Assembly (NCBI GenBank): GCA_905250885.1
Contig: CAJNOQ010001372.1
Location: 1 to 32,506, forward strand
Origin: Didymodactylos carnosus
Lineage: Eukaryota; Rotifera; Eurotatoria; Philodinida; Philodinidae
Length of the DNA: 32,506 bases
Reading direction: 5' to 3'
Below the pieces are notes generated by a model. It was given only the letters and a program-made list of their open reading frames with translations, did no database searches and was not told the DNA's origin. Each line of letters opens with the position of its first letter. Positions within the stretch are counted from its first letter, which is position 1. Position numbers and translations under genes: made by a program. This document shows positions 1 through 10,983 of this stretch, in pieces.

Positions 1-1325
1 ATAAGATGCGGTATTCCTCGTGATATATTTTCAACATGAATATTAATTACTTTACATCCGATACCTCGTGCTGAATTAATAGCTAAAAATAATAAATTAA
101 AAAAATCAGAATAAATAAATATTGAAAACAAAAATTATTTTAATAATATACGATGATTATACCTAATTCTAAATTTTCTCCTTGACGAAATATATCTAAT
201 TTTGTATCCATATTAATTGCACGTTCATCAATGGTATTTGGAACAGCTTTGTTAATCAATTTACTAAATAAAACAAAAAATTCATTTTCAATCAAGACTA
301 AAATTTATTAAAAATAAATAACTTTAGACTATGTGTATAATTAAATGGAACATAATCATTTAATCAACTTAATCATATTTTACAAAATGAAAGAGTGTGA
401 ATTTCTGATAGATTTTTTTTTTGTGTTTTGTTTTAATTGCAAATAATCATTTTTTATAAATGAAATGAGTAAATTGATATATTTAACATACCAGAGTACA
501 ACACCATCTACACATCGTTGATAAAGTGCTTGTGGATCATTTGGATCAATTGGATTTTTTTTTAATTGTAAAAATGAATCATCAGCTAAATTTTTATTAA
601 TCCAATCGGTAAATGCAATACGTTCTTCAGTTGTTGCTGTATGATAAACGGATGACGTTGTTTCTGCTGAATTATTTTTTGTTCCTGTTTCATTTTCATC
701 AAGTGTATTACTTCGAGTAAATCGTTCAACATTTTCTTTCTTTTTAACATGTGTACCATATGTAATTCCTACATTTGTTTGTGGTAAAAGATCGTAATAT
801 AACTAAAATAATAAAATTAAAAATTAAAATAATATATGAAATACAAATCTAAAGTAATGATAATTTTTTCTATTTTACCTTTTCAAATTCTTCTTTTGAT
901 ATTTTTTTTTCACTTCTATTTCCATAATTGGTCTGTAATATATGAGTTAATTGATATTTTGGAATTTTTAAACTCATAGATTCTAATGCTTGTTGAACAT
1001 CTTTGAAATCAATAAAACCAGAATCAATCTAAGAAAAATGATAAATAAACATAAAATAAAAGATACTTCAGATGAATTTCTTGTCAATTGAATGGCCTTT
1101 TTTTTCCACTCACAAATTTCATTGAATACTATTAAATTAATTCGATAATATACAATGATCTTCAACTCTTGTTCTAACTATCACAATTTGACACAGTCAA
1201 AAACTTACCATTTCAATATTTTCTCCTAATTTCTGCCAATTATCATTAGTAATTAGACGACTTTCACGAAGTGATGGATTTAACTGACCACTCAAACTAT
1301 TATTACGACTTTGAGGAGACGACAT
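1..1325 (-). CDS. Plastin/fimbrin (actin-bundling protein), 5' part, runs off the left edge
   Basis: Actin-filament cross-linker of the plastin/fimbrin family (EF-hand headpiece, then four calponin-homology domains in two actin-binding modules). I read five exons on the minus strand: 1325-1209 (ATG at 1325), 1028-879, 802-492, 263-163 and 82-1, all with GT-AG introns and consistent phase, giving about 253 residues before the edge. Residues 40-95 are the EF-hand-like region. CH1 starts near residue 148 (TEERIAFTDWIN). Plastin landmarks follow: DGVVLCKLIN, NTIDERAIN and INSARGIGCKVIN. The remaining CH domains lie outside the window. The EF-hand loops look degenerate (IDSGFID lacks the usual leading D-x-D), so calcium control may be weak or absent. 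A splice acceptor sits at 1333-1334, only 7 nt before the ATG. The family call is safe; the first coding exon is less certain. Confidence 0.93.
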
Positions 1326-1334
1326 ATTTAATCT

Positions 1335-4300
1335 AAAAAGAATATATTTGAATATAAAACAAAAATAAAATTATGACAACGAATACTTTTTGTATTGTAA
1401 AGAATAATTTAATGATTAATGACAATTTATTAATAATAGTCTTTAACCATTTTTACATAGGTAAACAACAAATTTGACTTCATACCAAAGAAGGTAAAAT
1501 TCGTGGTGAAAATTTTTTCTACTACTAGACCACTTTATCGATCTTTATCAGACTCTTCTCTTAAAAATAGATCGTCTACTTTTAAACAACAAAGTAGACA
1601 AATCTAAATATTTTACGTGCCCACACAATCAACACGATACGAAGAGGCATTATTCATCGTCTATTGAATTTCATCTATCTATTAAACAATTACGAGATTA
1701 ACAATGTTATTTAAAAATAAAAAAAAAAAGGTGTATGTATGCAGTGCAGCGAAACAACTACTATCAAGTTCTCTTTCATTTATTTTCTACGTTTCAAATC
1801 TCTCTGTGTTTATTAGAGTAGTGAAAAGTTAACTTTATTTTGGAAGAATCAACAGGATTTCTACTTATAAATTGTAAGATTTTTGAAAACTAACAAGCTT
1901 ACCATAAAAAAAAAAATTAAAATTATTATGTTCGAATATTAGAAGAAACGAAATATATTTATTAATACAACAACTCAATCGTAAACAACATAAACAAATG
2001 ATTATTACGTTAAAATGACTACTCTCTCTTTTAATCTTCCATTAATATATGTGATATTTTTGAACAATATTTGCATTCAATTTTATTAAGAACAACATAA
2101 CAAATAATAATGAATGATTCATAATCGTAAAATAATGACGATAAAATGAAACATAAAAGGAGAATGAGCCATGTCTGTCTTAAGATTTTATTACATCGTT
2201 TTTTTATTTTTTACTCACCTCGTAATAAAGAAGAGAGAAAAAGAAAAAAACGAAGCCCACGGTCTATATGCCATACCAACGCATGTATCTATATATATAT
2301 GTATATATAGGTGGCATGAATCATGTTTTACTAAATTCTTTAAATAAACGAAAAGAAGAACAAGGATAAAAAAAAAAAGTTAAATAAAAATTTGAAGTAA
2401 TTTTTTTTCATAAAAATATATTTGTTCAAATTTTTAGTTTATAGCAGCACTAACATGTCAACGATTCAAACTTATTTAGTTGTCTATCGAAAATTTTTTT
2501 TTTCTCCAGTAAACAGTATGTACGCATATGTGTACATACTTGACCTTTCTCTTTTTCACCTTAATTTGTTTCTTTGTCCTCCTATTTCGAATGTATGTTA
2601 TGCATATGGAGAGATCAAAAAAAAAACAGAAAACAATCTCTATCAAAATAGAAAATTTTTGATAGTGAAACCTCGATAAAACACTTACTGTTAAAAGATT
2701 TTCCTCGAATAGAATAATATTTTTTAGGCGTGAGTAGGTGAAAATTAAAACACCTGACGTTTGTTGTTTTCTTTTTTTGGTTAAACTCTTATCAAATTGA
2801 AAAAGAGAATGAAAAGAAGTTTAAAATAAAAAAAAGAAGAAAAGAATACTAGATATACGCGACATGAGAAATTGTAGATACTGTTTGCGTAAGATAGTAT
2901 TGACACATATTCTTTTCAAAAAATAAAAAAAAAGGCCTTCACGTTTTCTAATTGTTACCTTCGAAAATGAGTATGCTATGTCTAGAAAAGAGAGCATACA
3001 AGTCATAAACGTGGATTAATCTTTTTTTATGACTCTTTTTTTTCTTAATCTCGTATACACTTTTCAAATAACAGCCAAGTACAATTGTCACTTACCACCG
3101 TTAAAGATATTATTAGTTGTACGATAGATGATGGAAAAACTTGTTGTTCATTTTCTACTTATATACACACACAACTAAAAGAATTTTTCAAAACCAATAA
3201 CATCAATTTTATTATTTTTTTTTGCATGTAAAACGCAAACTTTTTGGACAGTCGATTTGACTAGACACATATAATTCCACTGAGTAAGAAAATATCGACA
3301 CATGCATTCCAACAAGGAAAAAAAAATAATTAAATGTATTTTTTTTTCTTTTTCTTTGGCTCTGTAATTAAAAGGCATTGTACATATAATCAATCAACTA
3401 AATAATAGTAGACACACAGTAGTAGTCCCGAATAGAAAAAAAAACAAAAACGAATAGTCCCATTTGATTTCAATTGAAAATGATTGAACATCTTGTTAAA
3501 ATGTACTCTATCCATCTATCTATACTATAAATATCCTAAGAATGAATGACATACTTCTAATAAATGTATAGAATAAACGTTTTCTTCTTCTTCTCATTGA
3601 TTAAAATGATTAACTAACATAAATAAAATGTACATTCAACTTACCACTTACACTTAAACTTTCATATCTAACAAAATGTTATTTTAAATAAAGATGTATT
3701 TTCAAAATAGAAAAGAAAAAAAGAAGAAAAAAGAAAAAGTTTAAAGTTAAATAAATTATTTTAACACAGATGAACGAATCGATGAGATGTTGATACAATT
3801 ATGACAGAAGTGTCCACAATCTGTCATTCTGTTCAACTATTTATCTTTTCTGCAATATACAATGTTTATTATACATAGAACAAAATTCGACTATTTTGCA
3901 AATAGACTTTTTAGAAATTAATTTGAATATAAAAAACCGCTTGATTGACATCTTATTATATACTACATACAAAAAACAAAAAAATAGAATATCTTATAAA
4001 CTTGAGATTATATCAGTCGATGAACATCAAGCATAATCACATATTTAAGATATTCATTCTGAGAAGAAATAGTCTATAATAATTTTATATCAGCATAAAA
4101 GTCATTAAAATAAAAAAAGGATATGTAATTGGAAAAATATTTTAAAAGAGAATGCTATTAGGTTGTGCCAAGAGAACGTTTCTAATTTTTTTGAAAACGT
4201 AATTTTGTTCAGGTTGAATAGAGAATGCATGAAAGTCTAATAAGAGGTTAATACTTGTAGAGTGAGCCAAGACTATGTGATAGACTTACAGCAGTATGTA

Positions 4301-5695
4301 CTAAAGAAATTTTATAGTTATCACCTTTATAAATATATACGGTCAACTATATCAAATGTGTACACTTCATTTTGACAAATGACAAGACGAGTGTGGTATT
4401 TTGTTAAGAATTTCTTAAATACTAATTCATTGAACGAATATATTTAAAAAAAAAATGTGTTTCTCAATTTTGCTCACAACAACACAACAATTAAACTCAG
4501 ATTAACATATCGTTGTTCATCATACAAAAAAATATGTTGAGTGCGACAATTTTCAACTTCAAGTAGCAATCAATGATTTGAAGTAAATTTTCATTTGTAT
4601 ATCAAAATAACATAGTGATGACATTCGTAGTGCATCCATTTGTCAAACATCATCAATCCGTTAAATTGTTGTTGTTAGGTTTTTTTGAAGAAAACCACTT
4701 TAAACTCGTTAATCTGAAGATTCTTATAGGTAGGTAGTCGAGATTTTCAGCTTCATAGCTGTCGAACCACGCACAAAAATCTTAAAAATTCAAGTATTTT
4801 AAAAAAAAACAGATCAACTATCAAAAAAGAGTTTTTATCAACGACACAGAGTATAAATTGTTCTTTTTTAATATTTCTATCTCTTTTACATGATGAATAC
4901 AACTATAATGACCGTTAATAACCATCTTCTTAACCAACTAATTTTATTCACCCGAAAATGAACAATTTTGAACGTCATGATTGATGATAACGTTATATTG
5001 TCATATTTTTTATATAAAATGAGTTATTATTTGAGAATAATTGATTTATATGTCAAAAGTATAATTTATTCTCCTTCTTAAATCATCGACTCTTCGAAAT
5101 AGATTTTTGCTAGTACTATCCAACAATTGTAGAAAAACTTTTACTACCTTTAACAGTTAAAATAACATTAGACCATTATAATAATCTTATCAATATTTTT
5201 ATCTGCAAAAACATGGCAAAGATGTGAAATGGTAAACACATGATGCACTAACTAAGAATTCTCACAAATTTATCAACTCGTACGAAAATTTTATTTTGAC
5301 AATAATTCTAATAAAAGTAATCGACTGTAACAAATCTGACAACAGACAAGATCTCAAAACAAATTACTACACTGTTTTTAACAAGAACAATTCAATAGAT
5401 TAATGTTTTAACAATTATTTAGCGCAACAATGACTAATAAATAATAATAAAAAAAACAATAACACATCAAATACAAATTAGAATAAATATGATAATATTA
5501 GAATTACTATTTCTTTCTTTCTTAATAGCCACATGGACACATACCCTCATTTTTTCTAAAACTTAATTACTGATACAAATTTCGCCTCTTTTTTTTTTCT
5601 CAAGAAAAACCAATAATACACTTTTCTATTTTCTCTGGAATGACATCTCCAAAAGCGTATTTCTCTCATCCAATGTTGAACAGAAGATATTCCTT
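1335..5695. other. Gene-free AT-rich 5' flank of plastin
   Basis: I find no coding region that I can support. The stretch is rich in A and T runs and has a short TA microsatellite near 2290-2310. Open frames here are short and look random in composition. At 4158 there is a TA-flanked sequence starting TTAGGTTGTGCCAAGAG that resembles a mariner terminal inverted repeat, but I found no matching opposite end. Upstream exons or the promoter of plastin could be here; nothing marks them. Confidence 0.5.
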
Positions 5696-5699
5696 TTGG

Positions 5700-6020
5700 C
5701 CAAACACGAACAGAAGAACTAAAAATAGAATGTAAGGATAATATAAAATTGAAAAATTTAAGTTGAATAGAGTCGCAATACCGTTATCTAATAAAAACAT
5801 GAATGTATTTAAGTAGTATTAAACAATGCCTGTATAACATTCTTTTCCCGCAAGATTATCTGATTACTGGCGCCTTGGCGCTCGCTGTAAGCAAAAGATT
5901 TATAACTTAATTACATTCATATTTTTATGAGTTAACGTTATTGCGACACCATTCATCTTACATTTTTCAATTTTATATTATCCTTTCATTCTATTTTTAG
6001 TTCTTCTATTCGTGTTCGGT
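5700..6020. repeat. Foldback element with ~120-bp inverted arms
   Basis: The left arm (about 5700-5820) and right arm (about 5898-6020) are inverted copies of one another at roughly 85-90% identity by eye, with a loop of about 75 bp. The outermost matched words are CAAACACGAACAGAAGAACT on the left and AGTTCTTCTATTCGTGTTCG on the right. No coding capacity is present. It is probably a MITE or foldback transposon; no target duplication was recognised, so the superfamily is unknown. Confidence 0.75.
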
Positions 6021-6099
6021 CCTGTGAGGATAGACAGCTTTAAACACTGTGACTTCCTTATTCACACTCAGCTATTATCAAATCTCTTGCTATGACTGA

Positions 6100-7890
6100 C
6101 AGTAGAGTCTCACGACATCGCAACTTATGCGTAGTATAATTGCAATCTAGTTTTCTTCTTTCGTTTATCTTCATTATAATTCTCTATTCGATGATATTTT
6201 TTGCTCTATAAATAAATTTCTCAAAAGAAAACATTAGCGTCGCACAAAAAATATGTAAAAGTTATCTAATTTCAAAACGCATTTTTCTTCCATTTTTGGA
6301 CCTTATTGCACCGAATTTGGACCGCTATTTGAAAAAAGAACGTACAATTGTCAGTCTTCAATACTCAAAGAATTTGCTGCCGTTTTCAAAACCTTTCTAC
6401 GTTGCGTAATTCTCTAGATAACATCGTGCACATTCTACAAAATAGATGACTAAACAAAAAAGAAAACTAGACTACTATTGCACTGCGCACAAGTTGCGAT
6501 GTCGACAGACTGTATTCGATCTGAATCTGCCAGAAGTGGTCCGTAGTCAATAGAAAATTCAACACATCATCTTCGTTGTGATTTTAGTTGTTTTAAAAGA
6601 TAGATTTAAGAATAAGACGAGAGAGAGAAAGAGAAAACTAGAGACCAACTATGCTGCGCATAGATTGGAAAGTCGACTGAGCGAAACGGTAGACAGACAA
6701 AATTGGAAGATTCAGAAACTAAAAACAGTCTGACTACTTTTCAAGAATAATTCCTATATGCCTATATCAGCTGATTCATTATCGTGTCATATGTTCTACT
6801 ATAGTATAGCTTACATCATATCCAGTACTGTAGTATATATTCATTATGAAGTGAATCACGTGGCCATTAATTATCTCATGGCAGAAACGACAGAGTTGTG
6901 TAAAAAATATACTCATTTTTTGACACTACTTATGCGATAACTAAAGCAAATATCCGACAACTAACTTCAGATGTGTCATCTCTACAATCCCTGGACTTTC
7001 GATTCATCTTTTTCGCAAACCTGTACCATCAGAAATAACCGAGAACGAGTGTCTGACTCGAACAAGAAAAGCAGTGTGGAAAGAAAGAAAGGACTAGATG
7101 CCAACTGCCCTACGGGCAGATTGAAAACCCGATCGAGTGAAACGTATCTCGGAAACACTTTAGACACTGCTTGAATTCCTTAAATACGGTTACAACACTG
7201 CAGTGCTCTAGTAGTAAATATATGATGCATTCTATAATGTTTCAGACTATAAATGCATCATACTATACAGAAGTATAGACTCATAAGTAGTACGTGACTA
7301 CTTAGTGAATCACTCTACATTATTCATACTGAATGTATATGAAGTGTCACATGACAATTAATTATCTCATAGGAAAGTTATTGAAAATATGCCCAACTTT
7401 TGAGACTCATTACTTAATAATTAAAACATGTATCGAAAAAATAACTTCAGCTGTTTCATCTTCCTCATTTGCACTTTCGAATGATCTTTTTCTCAAATCT
7501 GTACGATCAGTGATAGCTGAGAAGGAGTGGTTGACTCGAAGTAGAAAGTAGGATCTAGAAGAAAGAATTTTTTGTAGTGAAACAGAATAAGCCTCTCCGA
7601 GTTTCACCCGATCGACTTAATGAAAGAGCTCAGAAAGAGAGAGAATTATTTTTCCTCTGAAGAACAAATGGCGCCGGACAACAAGCTATTAATGAATATA
7701 TGAAAACTTTCTGAGTTCAATGTCAATGTTCTTCCACTTTCGAATCCTGTAGCGCCGGTTCCAACATGAATGTTGGAAAAAGAATTGTCCACTGATCAAT
7801 TTTTGATACTTATAGAACTTTTCTACGTTGCGTAGTTCTCGAGATCATGCAGCGCAAATTTTGCAAAACAAAGGCTAAATAAGAAAAAAA
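6100..7890. repeat. Field of diverged direct and inverted repeats, including a hairpin-bearing unit
   Basis: Several related units recur. A unit containing GAAAACTAGA, then a small hairpin, then GTCGAC/CCGATCGAG and GTGAAAC occurs near 6113-6170 (inverted), 6453-6510, 6633-6695 and 7089-7145, with a further inverted fragment at 7600-7640. A larger block at about 6840-7190 is repeated at about 7320-7620; shared words include ATTAATTATCTCAT and a similar stretch after AACTTCAG. A third unit, TTCTACGTTGCGTA, occurs at 6398 and 7819. Open frames inside the two large copies do not conserve the same frame, so I do not call genes. This looks like an old cluster of transposon or satellite copies. Confidence 0.6.
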
Positions 7891-7894
7891 AAAC

Positions 7895-9827
7895 TTCCCA
7901 AGGAAAACACATAATGTTTGTCGACATAAAAATATATCCTGGATAAAACAATAATTCTATCTACATACGAAATATAATTACTGGAACAAGAGAAATAAAG
8001 ATCGTTTTAACTTTTCTGATATGTTTCTATTAGTCATTTATCACAGATGCGTCTTTATTTAATTATACTCACCACAAAAACAACGTTTTTTTACCACTAG
8101 TGATGTATAATTTTAAAATGATGAGTCATTTTCATAGTTTCTTTCTGCTTACTACACGGCTCGAAAAGATTTCTTTGCAGATTTAAAAAATAGAGAATTT
8201 TCTTCTGCTCTACAAAATCTACTACGAAATATCCTCACATCGCATTCTCCGGTTTAGCTTTCTTTCCTGCTTTTTCAAATATGACGTTATCTAAAATAAC
8301 TTAGTTTGTCAAGCACACTCAAATCTTTTAGAGTTTTGATATCATATGGGATATTAAACGATGTGAATATTTTCGGCTTGGCTCAGTTTCCACATTATTC
8401 TGAGAAAGTTCACAGCGAAAAAGTCACTAAAATTTTAACATGTTTTTACTCTGGAGTATTTCTTCAAAAAATGAAACAACCTGTGAATAATAGATATAGA
8501 AGGTTTTGTAGAGTAGAAAGTTATTCATTTTTTTGGCTTAATGTGAATTTTTGAAACTACCTCTCACTGCCTAAAAGAAACAAAAGCAGCACGTTCTTGA
8601 TGAATCAATCATCCATCATTGGTAAACGATTAAAGAATTTCATACTATAAATTGAACAAAAACCGAAAAATATTCTGTCAAGTGAATAACATCACAACTG
8701 CTCTACTAAATGATATCCAAAATGATTAATCCACGTCTAGTCGAACAATAAATCAGAACAGTTATCAAACGGGTTTCATTTGTGACAAATCAGGTTCAAA
8801 ACAATAAAATTTAGACAGAAAAATCTATGATTGGACTCCATCAAAAATGTTATAAATTAGAATCAACACTGAAGTCAAATATTAAGTTGAAGAAATTATT
8901 TTATCTGTTTAACGTCATCAGCAATTGATTATAAAGCTTGTTTGTAAAACGAAGGAAAATAAAGTAGCATGTACAATAAAAATAGACATCGAGCGGGAGA
9001 CGTTCTACACAGAAATTCGTAAGAAGAACAAATAAATATAAAATGACAGTCCAAACGAGAAAAAAGGTAGTTGCTGACTCTGCTCTTGTTCTGATCGGAC
9101 CAAAATAGAATGCAAAGTAAGACTTTAGATCGAGTACAGATGTCTGAACACTGTCGCCAAAAAAAAAGACGTGCTCGTACCGCCATTAGGTGAATATGTT
9201 TTAGATTGAGTAATACCAAATATTCTATTATTTTTGATTGCAAAAATGACTATTAGCAATTCTACATTGCAAAGAAAGATCGACATAAAACCGTATTTAT
9301 CAATCCTTATCTGGTCTCTATGAGTTTATTTCTAAACCATTCAGATTGTGTAGTGCTTCCAAATTGGTCTGGATGATGGTTTTTACACTAGTGACAGATC
9401 AGTGGACTTGGTTTTGAAAAGTTTTCTTCCATGGTTGACGCATGTCCTTCAAAGAAATTCTTGATTTTATACAACACCAATAATATAGGACGGGAATTCT
9501 AATCAATAGTTTCAATCAATAAGTTTCTCAAGATAAGATCCTTGATCAGAACATCTTTCAAGGTTATCAGCAAGAGCCTTGTGCCTAATATAAAGAACCA
9601 TACAAGGTCATAGAGTAAACAACTCCGGTATCATACAATCGAACATGCTATCATCTACATACAGAAAGTTCCTTCAATCAAACAGCAAACTTGCCACAAA
9701 AGAAAGAGCAATGACATAACAAGCACACAATCTTCGTAACGGCAACGGTAAAAATATAAACAAACTAAAATAGACACCTTGACGATATAATCGTGTTATT
9801 TTAAAAGGACACTTCTCTATCGTGATC
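7895..9827. other. No gene seen
   Basis: About 1.9 kb without a supportable gene, RNA gene or clear repeat. The longest open frames (for example 104 codons on the minus strand at 8929-9243) have no recognisable motif and no splice context. A short coding-looking run on the minus strand at 9512-9595 could be a transposon crumb, but it is too short to name. Confidence 0.45.
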
Positions 9828-9835
9828 ATTATTCG

Positions 9836-10001
9836 CAGTGACGGATCTAGCACTACGGTGGTTCGGCGACCACTGCCCCCTCGCAAATGGAATTCTAATG
9901 CAAGTAGGTTACCAGACTTCCTTAGAAAAACTATTCATACTACCTCGGACGACATCGTTTAGAAATCGCCATCCGTCGGTAGAATCCTGGATTCGCCCCT
10001 A
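9836..10001. mobile_element. hAT-type MITE, 166 bp, with perfect 8-bp target duplication
   Basis: The element starts CAGTGACGGATCTAG and ends CTGGATTCGCCCCTA, which are imperfect terminal inverted repeats (10 of 15 positions match) in the style of hAT transposons. It is flanked on both sides by the identical 8-mer ATTATTCG (9828-9835 and 10002-10009), the target-site duplication length expected for hAT. It is far too short to code for a transposase, so it must have been moved in trans. Confidence 0.82.
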
Positions 10002-10009
10002 ATTATTCG

Positions 10010-10967
10010 TCAAAAGCATACGCAAAGAAACCCACCGTACTAGAAATCATGGTGATAAACCAGCAAAGTTAGAATTTGCATATGTAGTTCCACGCTTTTC
10101 GATCCCGACTTCAACAAATTCTAACCGATTTTAAAAAGAGTCTTTGAATTTATTTGGTCGGTTTAGTTTCTCTCTTTCCCTCAGATACAGTGGATAGAAC
10201 AGAAAAAAAATTTAGTAGTTTACCCCGACCAATAGAAAAGAAGAAGAAAACATAAGAATTTGGAACAATGAGGACGCCCACTAGTAGTTAATAGTTTATA
10301 GTTGTACGATTTTCTTTTTTTTTAATAGCTTTTCGCTCGAAAACTTTTGTCTTATTTAGAATCGAGAGCGACATCGTAACCGGACGTTGACTTGTCTGCT
10401 GGTGCCGAATGTATCATGAGCATTAAACAAGTGTTAAAACTTGGAAGCTTATTTTCTCACTTTACAGCACAAGTATTCGTCGCACGAAATTGGGATGCTA
10501 GTATAAAGTGCTAGTTTAGGACTCATGCAATCAAAGGACGCTTCTCTTGTACACTTTTATTGGATAAAAAAACTTCGGTTTTTATTCTATGCTACACCTG
10601 AAATCATCTATACTAAGTTTAGTTGCCAACAACTACAGCTCATGATGAGACTAGAATGAAAACGTTGTATATCGAATATATAAAAAACCGAAACTGTGCA
10701 AAAGAAACGATTAAGATTATCAACGAAACTCGTCGTTAAGACATTGAACAAGAAATAATAGTGATATTAAAATAGAATTCGCCATATATTTCTAATTATT
10801 TGTGCGATTTTATTCAATTTAAACAGTTTTGAAAATCTTAGTATTCTCGAATTCGTTTGGAGAGAATCTTGTATATTAATTATTTTTATGCTTATTTTTT
10901 CTTGGTCTTCAATTATCTTATTCGAATTTAAAAGAGTAAACAGTTCAAATTTAATTTTTGTTTTCAG
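10010..10967. other. 5' flank of SMARCB1; no gene seen
   Basis: No coding exon is supported here. A weak 90-bp inverted pair (around TTTGGTCGG at 10151 and CCGACCAAT at 10222) may be another small hairpin element. A strong 3' splice site (TTTTTGTTTTCAG, ending 10967) lies 16 nt before the SMARCB1 start. The upstream part is therefore either a 5' UTR intron or the outron of a trans-spliced transcript. Confidence 0.45.
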
Positions 10968-10983
10968 ACTTTTTCTTAAAAAA

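Noticed and set aside
6971..7551. Open frames in the two large repeat copies as a duplicated gene
   Set aside because: The frames are not conserved between copies: the homologous DNA is read in different frames and hits stops in the first copy.
6600..7640. Hammerhead ribozyme (retrozyme) in the hairpin repeats
   Set aside because: GAAAC-type words follow the hairpin, but the CTGATGA core and matching stems are absent.
8929..9243. 104-codon open frame on the minus strand
   Set aside because: Low-complexity hydrophobic and basic composition, no motif, no neighbouring exons and no start context.
9512..9595. Minus-strand run LYIRHKALADNLERCSDQGS that looks coding
   Set aside because: Only 28 codons, no splice context and no family I can name; it may be chance or transposon debris.
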